Assembly: GCA_027449525.1 (NCBI GenBank)
Contig: DAIDLK010000014.1
Coordinates: 1 to 12,777 of the forward strand
DNA: 12,777 nucleotides
DNA from: Legionellaceae bacterium
GTDB taxonomy: Bacteria; Pseudomonadota; Gammaproteobacteria; Legionellales; Legionellaceae
Reading direction: 5' to 3'
In this document: piece after piece, positions 6,600 through 12,777 of the stretch
How positions within the stretch are numbered: position 1 is the first letter of the stretch
How the letters are laid out: the number at the start of each line of letters is the position of its first letter
Translations under genes and position numbers: made by a program
The notes under the pieces: generated by a model
Databases searched by the model: none
Told to the model about the DNA's origin: nothing
The model's input: only the letters and a program-made list of their open reading frames with translations

Positions 6600-9500
6600 A
6601 TGAATCAAGCTATGCTAATCGCTAAATTACAAAGTCTAATGACTCAATTAAGGCCCCCTGTTAATGCAGGCTTGCAGTCGAGACTAGAGTTTTTATGGCA
6701 AATTCGACAGCTGCAGAATTTGTACAGTATCCTAAGTGACGAGCAAACGACGCTTACTGAGCGTCTTGAAGAGTTTTTGCGTGTGAATTGGCAGCTAACC
6801 AAGGGTACTTTTTTGTGCTACACGGCTCAGCCGGACGCATTGTTAACCGACATTCTGCTCGATGTTGCTAACTTTATCCACCCAACCAATCCAATCCGTG
6901 CGCTGATGCCAGGCTTGAGCACTACAAGTTTGCATGATAGCTACCCTGATTTAGACGATGTCACGCGCGAGCAATTACACAGTGTGCTAAAAACGCATTG
7001 TTTTAGTGGTGATCGAAATTATTTATTGCCGGTGCATCTGCTCATGAATTTAGAGCTGCCTCCAGCACTGAATGATCACATTCCTAATCCCTACCATCCC
7101 GCTGGTGCCTACCTAACATTAGCCGATATATCACGATTGCAAAAGCATTCCGCATTGACTGAGGCACTGTTCGAGGCTAGGCAGCACTATGAGTTAGTTT
7201 CCGCTAATAGTAGTTCGTTGTGGAGTCAGCTCCAGCAATTGTGTGCGGATTTATCAATTAATGGCGGGCACGGTGGGCGAGGCACACAAGATAATGCAGC
7301 TAGCGGTGCGTACCCTGCTATTATTGCTTTTGGTGAATTTTATGCGCGAATACCCAACGAAATGAAAACGGCTATTCCACCAGCATTGCTATCACAAATT
7401 CAATTGCTGCTAAATCTCTCGTCGGATCCCACTGCAAATCCAAACGCCACAAGCAATTTGAATACCTGTATCGCTACTCGCCGCATTGAAATTATGAATG
7501 CCATGCAAGGTCATGACCGCCTGCTGAGTACTCTTCGAATGACTGAGGCGGATCAACTGGTGTTGCTCAATGAAGCACTTGCCCGTGTCGAGATGTCAAA
7601 ACGCATGTTACAAGAAGCCCTATCAAAGCCCACTTACGTTGGTTTCGATAAGCAACCGATTACACGCTCGTTACTAACGCATGTGGGGCTTAATTGGTCT
7701 ATTCAGTCCGAACAGGATGTGCAGGCATTGACCCAGTTAACGGCGACGGAGATTACGGAGTTATTGCAAGACTCAGCATTTCGTAACGGGATTTGTGCAC
7801 AATGGCGTAGCCTAAATGATTTGGTGATCTTTGTGATGGAGACAGCCAACGAAAAATTACCTCCTTTTTTTCAGATGCTAACCTCGCACTTGAATAATCT
7901 GCTAAGTACACCGCAGCGTGTTGCTAATTTATTGATCAGTTTGCAAATTGATAAAATAACCACTTTAACTCCATTTTTTCGGACACAACTTCATGATATT
8001 CCTAAACTATGCGTGGTATTATTTGCCGTAACACCACAGCAACGTCGTGCTTTGTTTGAGGTGATAAAAAATTGGCAAGAACATCCTGTCAATCAATTAC
8101 CCACCTTAGTTGGTATCATAGAATATCATAGAAATAAACGAATCATTCAACCACTGGTTGCATCACTACGTGACTTTCTGACTCATCAACTTCCTACGGC
8201 AAAAGCCTTTGCCTTATTCTTCAAGAGGCTATCGGCAATAAGTTCTCCCGTTGTGTTTTCCCAACTGCAAGAACACTTAGTTGGGTTGATTAACAACATC
8301 GATGATTTAGGGATGGTGTTCGATGCTCTAACTCAAAAACAGCGTGTCGAATTAATAATCTCAATGGCAGGTCGTTTGCCTATATTCGTTGAAAATATCG
8401 GTGATTTTTGGAGAATACTCCTTCTTCTTAACCCTGATAACGGTAAGCTATTGGTACCACCCTCACTGAATGTTTGCTTGCGGAAATTGCTGCAGAGTAA
8501 CGATGACTTAATTAAAGCCTTGCAAGCATGTGGATTGAGGCAGCGGAGTGCGATATTATCTTGGCTATTTGAATCGGAGCAACCGGCTGACTACCTGCCC
8601 CTATTAATTCCAAATAATCAAAGTTTGGTTCATTTATTCAATGTACTTGGTTATGAGGAGTGCGCGCTCGTTAGATTTGTGAAAAGCCATCTAAAGATTT
8701 TAGTAAAGACTCCAAACGATCTAACCCATCTTTACAACTCGGTCTCTCCCGGAAAATGTGTGATGTTACTCACCGCGCTTGAAGAGCAACTGCCGCAATT
8801 AATTGATTCTGCTGAAGCCTTGAATGCTAGCTTGCGTATGCTGGACATCGCGTCATGTGAACGCCTCATGCAATCAATTCAAACAAACTTTTTTTTGCAC
8901 ATGGTCAATACGATTGATAAGTTGCATTTTTTGCTTAGTTCATTGGCTTGTAAGTATCGTCGAAACGCTGTACTAAGTGTGCTCCCTATTGCTCATGTTG
9001 TTAATTTAATTGGTAATCGGGTAGACGCTAAAAAAATCTTTAAATTGTTAAGTATTGAGCAATCGGATGCACTTATCAAGTGGGTACTAGAAAATGTTCG
9101 TTACTCCCATCAGGGATATTGTCAAATTAATGCTATTTTTCTTGCAGCTAATGACACTCAACGCGAAGCTTTATTTGATGCAATTAAGAATTTTTTGTCC
9201 GGAGAGAATGATATTCAGTTATTGATTCATTTTTTAAAGATTCTCAATGAACCAGAGCGAGCAGAGTTTTTAGCGGTACATCAAGCGAGGTTGGTTCTAT
9301 TGCTGCGTTACCCTCGTGACTTATTAGGAATAGCACAATGCTTGAATGCCGAGCAACGGGCTGCACTAGTTTCAAACATCAATCTTCATGATCCGAATTG
9401 GTACAATTCAACAGCCTCTTTTGCTGGGCTTATAGCACTTTTGGATGAAACGCGCTGTCAAGGCTTGTTTGCTCATTTGGGTAATGAATTACTTCAAATT

Positions 9501-10346
9501 TTGCCTAATTCTCAGACTTTAAGGATGGTGCTTTCAAGGCTATCGAAGGAAAAATGTTGTTTATTATTGATGGTTATGTTTGATTATTTACCTGGCCTTA
9601 TTGATAATGCTATGATCTTGCAACAGATATTGCTCGCCTTCGATCCCGCCTTTCGTTCTAGCGTCATGCAGTCGCTAAGTAACGATCGTCTGCGTGATCT
9701 CATCAAAAGTACAGCCGATTTCGCTGCAATAGCCGAGTATCTGGATGATTCGGATCAATGCGATTTGTTGGATGCGGCATCAAATAATTTAATTGATTTC
9801 GTTACGAGTTCAGAGACGGCTGCTCAAGTATTTCAATACCTCCATTATGATTTGCAGCGTGATGGATTCACGCTGTTGAAGACTCGTTTGGATGAAGTGA
9901 TTCAAAGTGTTGATGATTTTTTAAACATACTCCGTTTTCTCAGTCCTAGCGAGAGCAACACGTTCGTGATAAGTTGGCAAGCTAAAATCTGTGACTGGAC
10001 CACCCATGCTCTTCACGTGGGGTACCGTTGTCGTCATCTAAACATTCATCAGTACGCCGCTTATCTGGCAGCCATTCAGCCAAAGCTGCCGTCCCTATTG
10101 GCTACCCCCAGTGATTTATCCGATGCACTGCGTTTTCTTGATGCGGCACGGTGCCGACATCTCCTGGCTACGTTGCGTGACCACTTGCCACAAGTCATTC
10201 CGGATGCCGATGCGCTAAGATTAGTGCTTTACCGCCTTAATTCAGAGCAAGGTCAGGCTTTAACAGAAAGCTTACCGGCTGAGTTTGGTCAGCTTATCGA
10301 GGCAAAAGAAACTCCTGTCCGCGGTCCTTATTCGTTTGCTGCGTAG
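6600..10346 (+). CDS. Giant helical-repeat protein (about 26 units of about 33 residues), effector-like
   Basis: This 1248-residue protein matches no family I can name. The ATG at 6600 is chosen over an in-frame TTG at 6549 because GGAG (6588-6591) lies 8 bases upstream and the promoter start point falls after the TTG. Residues 1 to about 369 form a leucine-rich, mostly helical N-terminal domain, broken by a glycine-rich loop GGHGGRG (222-228). Residues 370-1233 are a tandem array of degenerate 29-39-residue units, each predicted as two helices. The tail 1234-1248 (starting EAKE, ending SFAA) is not repeat. There is no signal peptide, membrane segment or catalytic motif, so it is probably cytosolic or delivered by a leaderless route. 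It appears monocistronic, between a lipoprotein gene and a stress-protein gene. Its middle is AT-rich compared with the flanking housekeeping genes. The solenoid suggests a protein-binding scaffold; a type IV-secreted effector of a Legionellales-like bacterium is my best guess, not shown. Confidence 0.85.
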   Translation: MNQAMLIAKLQSLMTQLRPPVNAGLQSRLEFLWQIRQLQNLYSILSDEQTTLTERLEEFLRVNWQLTKGTFLCYTAQPDALLTDILLDVANFIHPTNPIRALMPGLSTTSLHDSYPDLDDVTREQLHSVLKTHCFSGDRNYLLPVHLLMNLELPPALNDHIPNPYHPAGAYLTLADISRLQKHSALTEALFEARQHYELVSANSSSLWSQLQQLCADLSINGGHGGRGTQDNAASGAYPAIIAFGEFYARIPNEMKTAIPPALLSQIQLLLNLSSDPTANPNATSNLNTCIATRRIEIMNAMQGHDRLLSTLRMTEADQLVLLNEALARVEMSKRMLQEALSKPTYVGFDKQPITRSLLTHVGLNWSIQSEQDVQALTQLTATEITELLQDSAFRNGICAQWRSLNDLVIFVMETANEKLPPFFQMLTSHLNNLLSTPQRVANLLISLQIDKITTLTPFFRTQLHDIPKLCVVLFAVTPQQRRALFEVIKNWQEHPVNQLPTLVGIIEYHRNKRIIQPLVASLRDFLTHQLPTAKAFALFFKRLSAISSPVVFSQLQEHLVGLINNIDDLGMVFDALTQKQRVELIISMAGRLPIFVENIGDFWRILLLLNPDNGKLLVPPSLNVCLRKLLQSNDDLIKALQACGLRQRSAILSWLFESEQPADYLPLLIPNNQSLVHLFNVLGYEECALVRFVKSHLKILVKTPNDLTHLYNSVSPGKCVMLLTALEEQLPQLIDSAEALNASLRMLDIASCERLMQSIQTNFFLHMVNTIDKLHFLLSSLACKYRRNAVLSVLPIAHVVNLIGNRVDAKKIFKLLSIEQSDALIKWVLENVRYSHQGYCQINAIFLAANDTQREALFDAIKNFLSGENDIQLLIHFLKILNEPERAEFLAVHQARLVLLLRYPRDLLGIAQCLNAEQRAALVSNINLHDPNWYNSTASFAGLIALLDETRCQGLFAHLGNELLQILPNSQTLRMVLSRLSKEKCCLLLMVMFDYLPGLIDNAMILQQILLAFDPAFRSSVMQSLSNDRLRDLIKSTADFAAIAEYLDDSDQCDLLDAASNNLIDFVTSSETAAQVFQYLHYDLQRDGFTLLKTRLDEVIQSVDDFLNILRFLSPSESNTFVISWQAKICDWTTHALHVGYRCRHLNIHQYAAYLAAIQPKLPSLLATPSDLSDALRFLDAARCRHLLATLRDHLPQVIPDADALRLVLYRLNSEQGQALTESLPAEFGQLIEAKETPVRGPYSFAA
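7707..10298 (+). repeat. Protein-level tandem repeat array, about 26 units of about 33 residues
   Basis: Unit starts (residues of the 1248-aa protein) are 370, 403, 436, 465, 500, 531, 565, 598, 632, 671, 703, 736, 770, 805, 839, 870, 903, 937, 969, 1002, 1036, 1069, 1102, 1135, 1168 and 1201, ending at 1233. Most are 32-35 long; the one at 632 is 39. Within a unit, Leu or Phe recurs at position 6 (about 17 units), Leu at 13 (at least 15 units) and Arg or Cys at 17-19 (about 16 units). A terminal L-P-x-L/V-I is clear in several units, for example those starting at 703, 969, 1168. Helix A spans about 4-13 and helix B about 17-30. The units at 370, 436 and 500 are the least certain. The DNA itself is not repetitive, so the array is old and diverged. 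Confidence 0.8.
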
Positions 10347-10364
10347 CGTAATTGCGGGTATGAT
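10336..10364 (+). promoter_or_regulatory. Candidate promoter of the universal stress protein gene
   Basis: TTGCTG (10336-10341, 3 of 6) and TATGAT (10359-10364, 5 of 6) are spaced 17 bases and overlap the 3' end of the large gene. Predicted start is near 10371. The weak -35 keeps confidence low. Confidence 0.4.
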
Positions 10365-10367
10365 AGA

Positions 10368-10391
10368 GTATTGGATTCAATCAGCCAATAC
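10368..10391. repeat. 7-bp inverted repeat at the start of the stress-protein leader
   Basis: GTATTGG (10368-10374) and CCAATAC (10385-10391) are perfect inverted copies around a 10-base centre. The right arm abuts the SD GGGAG (10393-10397). It could be an operator at the transcription start or a 5' hairpin affecting ribosome access. Confidence 0.5.
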
Positions 10392-10403
10392 AGGGAGAGT
10401 ATC

Positions 10404-10835
10404 ATGTACAAACGCGTGTTGTTTGCCACCGATTTTGACGAAGTTGGTGTGCTAGCTGCAAAAAAAGCCAAAAAAATTGCGGATGAAAACAAAGCCGACT
10501 TGATTTTAGTGCACGTGATTGAGCCAATTCCTGCTTATGCGTATCCTGGATTTGCTGGATTTGCTGAAGTTGAGGTGTCGATCCGTGAGCAAGCTGAGAA
10601 AGAGTTAAATGCGCTAGCTCACCGCTTAAAAGTGGATGAAGCACATTGCTTTTTAGAATTTGGTTCGGTAAAAAATGAGGTATTACGCGTAGCGGAAGAA
10701 CAAAAAATTGATTTATTAGTGACGGGTAGCCATGGTAAGCATGGGTTAGCGCTGCTACTGGGTTCAACCGCCAATGCAATTTTGCACGGCGTGCGTTGCG
10801 ATATGTTAATTGTTCACCCAAAGGTTGATAATTAA
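10404..10835 (+). CDS. Universal stress protein (UspA superfamily)
   Basis: This is a 143-residue single Usp domain, the normal length. It begins MYKRVLFATDFDE with the conserved D10 after strand 1, has LILVHVIEP at the end of strand 2 (about 34-42), and near the C-terminus shows TGSHGKHG, GSTANAILHGV and CDMLIVHP. Between the second glycine of GSHG and the following GS there are 8 residues rather than the 9 of the classical ATP-binding Usp pattern G-2x-G-9x-G-S/T, so nucleotide binding is uncertain. The start at ATG 10404 is set by GGGAG 6 bases upstream; an in-frame TTG at 10371 lies in the inverted repeat and is unlikely. ribF follows after 20 bases, so the stress gene may head a usp-ribF-ileS transcript. 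The exact role is not predictable from sequence. Confidence 0.93.
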   Translation: MYKRVLFATDFDEVGVLAAKKAKKIADENKADLILVHVIEPIPAYAYPGFAGFAEVEVSIREQAEKELNALAHRLKVDEAHCFLEFGSVKNEVLRVAEEQKIDLLVTGSHGKHGLALLLGSTANAILHGVRCDMLIVHPKVDN

Positions 10836-10855
10836 CGAATTGATGATTGGGTGTA

Positions 10856-11803
10856 ATGAAGTTACTTCGTGGTTTACATGAGTTTGCTGAGCTTGCTGCC
10901 GGTAGTGCTGTAACAATCGGAAATTTTGATGGTTTGCATTGTGGGCATCAAGCTCTGTTATCTGCATTAAAAACGAAAGCACAGCAGTTGCAACTGCCGA
11001 CCCTGGTCGTTTTTTTTGAACCCCAACCAGGAGAGTATTTTCAGCCAGTAGCGCCTCCTGCGCGTTTGATGACGCGGCGTGAAAAACTACAAGGCCTGTG
11101 TCAATTCGGTATTGATTATGCTTACTGTTTTTCTTTTAATGATCAACTAGCCGTGATGTCGGCAAAAGAATTTGCGTGTCGCTTTATTTTTTCGCTTTTT
11201 AGGGCTAGCTACCTTCTAATAGGTCGTGATTTTCGATTTGGTCTGTCACGGTCCGGAACACCGGATTTGCTTGCACTTTGGGGCAGCCCCATGCGCTGTC
11301 AAGTTGAGCGATGCCCTGATTTTTTAATGAATAACGTGCGCGTAAGCTCGACGTTAATTCGACAAAGTTTGCTGCAAGGGGATCTGCAACAAGCCGCTTT
11401 GTGGTTAGGCCGGCCCTTCGCGCTCACCGGTCGCGTCGTACACGGCGACGGACGCGGGCGCGAGTGGGGCGTGCCGACCGCGAACCTTGTGTTTGTTCGG
11501 CGTGATCTACCATTAAAGGGAGTATTTTGTGTGCAAGTACAACGCGCCGATCAACGTCTATACTGGGGCGTGGCGAACGTTGGACATCGACCTACGGTGG
11601 GAGACGGGACTAAACGGTTAGAAGTGCATTTGTTCAATTTTCAGGACACATTGTACCATGAGCGTCTAACGGTTAATTTCTTGCACCGCTTGCGTGATGA
11701 AAAAAAATTTGCCTCGTTGGACGCGCTAATTGCGCAAATTAACAACGACATAAGTGCGGCCAAAGAATTTATTCTGCGCCGCAAGACCTTATTAACCAAT
11801 TGA
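10856..11803 (+). CDS. ribF: Bifunctional riboflavin kinase / FAD synthetase
   Basis: RibF phosphorylates riboflavin to FMN and adenylates FMN to FAD. In 315 residues both modules are present. The N-terminal nucleotidyltransferase domain has GNFDGLHCGH (22-31), the LIGRDFRFG region and SSTLIRQ. The C-terminal flavokinase domain has GRVVHGDGRGREWG followed by PTAN (207-210), KGVF, the GHRPT segment, LEVHLFNF and FLHRLRDEKKF. The start ATG at 10856 gives MKLLRGLHEF, matching the E. coli opening MKLIRGIHNL; an in-frame TTG 9 bases earlier is less likely. The SD is weak. ileS begins 15 bases after the stop, the usual ribF-ileS pairing of gammaproteobacteria. Bases around 11400-11480, over the flavokinase motif, are markedly GC-rich. 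Confidence 0.97.
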   Translation: MKLLRGLHEFAELAAGSAVTIGNFDGLHCGHQALLSALKTKAQQLQLPTLVVFFEPQPGEYFQPVAPPARLMTRREKLQGLCQFGIDYAYCFSFNDQLAVMSAKEFACRFIFSLFRASYLLIGRDFRFGLSRSGTPDLLALWGSPMRCQVERCPDFLMNNVRVSSTLIRQSLLQGDLQQAALWLGRPFALTGRVVHGDGRGREWGVPTANLVFVRRDLPLKGVFCVQVQRADQRLYWGVANVGHRPTVGDGTKRLEVHLFNFQDTLYHERLTVNFLHRLRDEKKFASLDALIAQINNDISAAKEFILRRKTLLTN

Positions 11804-11818
11804 TGTTGAGTACAGAGC

Positions 11819-12777
11819 ATGACGGATTACAAGCACACCTTAAATTTACCGCATACTGATTTTGTGATGAAAGCCAATTTGGCGGAACGCGAACCAGCGC
11901 GCCTTAAAGCATGGCAGGCGGCCAATATCTACGATCAAATACGTCAGCAACGTGCTCAGTGCCCTTCGTTCATCGTGCACGATGGTCCTCCATACGCGAA
12001 CGGTCATTTGCACTGCGGGCATGCATTGAATAAAATTTTAAAAGACATGATTGTAAAATCTAAAACGCTGAGTGGTTATAATGCGCCGTTGGTGCCTGGT
12101 TGGGATTGTCATGGATTACCCATCGAGCTTAACGTAGAAAAGAAAGTAGGAAAAGCAGGGGGTAAATTAGATAACCGTGCTTTTCGTGAGCATTGCCGCG
12201 CTTACGCCACAAGTCAAATTGCTATTCAACGCGAGGAGTTTGAGCGTTTAGGCGTGTTAGCGGATTGGCAGCACCCCTATACCACCATGCAGCCGGAGTA
12301 TGAAGCCAATATTGTACGTGCCCTAGCACAGATAATTGAGAATGGTCATTTGCACCGGGGCTTTAAGCCGGTGCATTGGTGTATTGATTGCGGTTCTGCT
12401 CTGGCTGAAGCGGAAGTTGATTATGAAGAGAAAACGTCGGCATCAATTGATGTGCGCTTTAAAGCACAAGACAGTACGGCATTTTTAACGCAGATGCCAA
12501 TAGACCTTCCGATTAAACCAGTCACCGTGCCTATATGGACAACCACACCGTGGACATTACCCGCGAATGAGGCCGTTGCGTTGCATCCAGACTTAGACTA
12601 TGCGCTGGTGGATACCGCTGAAGAGTACTTTTTGCTAGCGAGTGAATTAGTACCGGCGGTTATGTTGCGCTATGGTATTACTGAATGGTCTATTCGCGGT
12701 CAAGTCATGGGGCGTGTGTTTGAGCATTTGGTGCTCTTACATCCCTTGTACACCCGCACGGTGCCGTTGGTGCTATC
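11819..12777 (+). CDS. ileS: Isoleucyl-tRNA synthetase, N-terminal part (runs off the window)
   Basis: IleRS charges tRNA(Ile) with isoleucine and edits mischarged valine. The frame is open from ATG 11819 to the window end: 319 full codons, about a third of the roughly 940-residue family length. The class I signature HxGH is H65-C66-G67-H68, within DGPPYANGHLHCGH (55-68) and followed by NKILKD. PGWDCHGLPIE (93-103) and CIDCGSALAEAE in the catalytic core are typical. WTTTPWTLPAN marks the start of the CP1 editing domain. The KMSKS loop and C-terminal zinc domain lie beyond the window. No strong SD is seen upstream. It follows ribF by 15 bases and is probably co-transcribed; lspA would be the expected next gene. 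Confidence 0.96.
   Translation, partial: MTDYKHTLNLPHTDFVMKANLAEREPARLKAWQAANIYDQIRQQRAQCPSFIVHDGPPYANGHLHCGHALNKILKDMIVKSKTLSGYNAPLVPGWDCHGLPIELNVEKKVGKAGGKLDNRAFREHCRAYATSQIAIQREEFERLGVLADWQHPYTTMQPEYEANIVRALAQIIENGHLHRGFKPVHWCIDCGSALAEAEVDYEEKTSASIDVRFKAQDSTAFLTQMPIDLPIKPVTVPIWTTTPWTLPANEAVALHPDLDYALVDTAEEYFLLASELVPAVMLRYGITEWSIRGQVMGRVFEHLVLLHPLYTRTVPLVL

Noticed and set aside
7707..10298. TAL-effector-like (TALE/BAT) DNA-binding repeats, suggested by 33-34-residue two-helix units with TP near the start and LP near the end in the best units.
   Set aside because: The TALE variable residues at 12-13 are replaced by a conserved Leu at 13, the following GG is missing, and helix B is shifted by about three residues. 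Similar length is more likely convergence.
10402..10821. 139-codon minus-strand ORF opposite the universal stress protein gene.
   Set aside because: It is the antisense of a clear Usp domain and shows no family motif or ribosome site.

Overview
The window looks like a chromosomal stretch of a gammaproteobacterium. The evidence is a classical housekeeping layout: def-fmt-rsmB on the minus strand, divergent from dprA-smg-topA on the plus strand, followed further on by ribF-ileS. Smg (DUF494) and a type IA topoisomerase with four C-terminal zinc ribbons also fit that class. Base composition is moderate and uneven: hand-counted 60-base lines range from about 28% G+C inside the large gene to about 53% in topA. 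A very long, leucine-rich, helical-repeat protein with no recognisable enzymatic domain resembles the effector-like proteins of host-associated Legionellales (Legionella/Coxiella relatives). That placement is inference, and I cannot name a genus.

Layout. 1-1900 (minus): the start of rsmB, complete fmt and complete def, overlapping each other by 4 and 8 bases. They form an operon for formyl-Met-tRNA formation, N-terminal deformylation and 16S rRNA methylation. 1901-1973 is the divergent promoter gap. 1974-5801 (plus): dprA, smg (ATGA overlap, strong SD) and topA, close-packed. 5802-6087: a small cold-shock-domain protein with its own promoter. 6088-6196: a gap with a long hairpin between convergent genes. 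6197-6400 (minus): a probable small lipoprotein of unknown role. 6401-6599: back-to-back promoters for the lipoprotein and the large gene, with a 10-bp direct repeat bracketing the lipoprotein promoter.

6600-10346 (plus): the most unusual item, a 1248-residue protein. It has an N-terminal domain of about 370 residues that I do not recognise, then about 26 tandem degenerate units of about 33 residues, predicted to form a two-helix-per-unit solenoid, then a 15-residue tail. It is driven by a near-consensus promoter and is more AT-rich than its neighbours in its middle part. A translocated effector is the leading hypothesis, not a demonstrated function.

10404-12777 (plus): a universal stress protein, ribF (bifunctional FMN/FAD synthesis) and the first third of ileS, in a close-packed run with gaps of 20 and 15 bases. 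A promoter-like element and a 7-bp inverted repeat lie just upstream of the stress-protein gene. No tRNA, rRNA, CRISPR array, insertion sequence or attachment site was seen. Apart from the small lipoprotein gene, no stretch above 300 bases lacks a gene.
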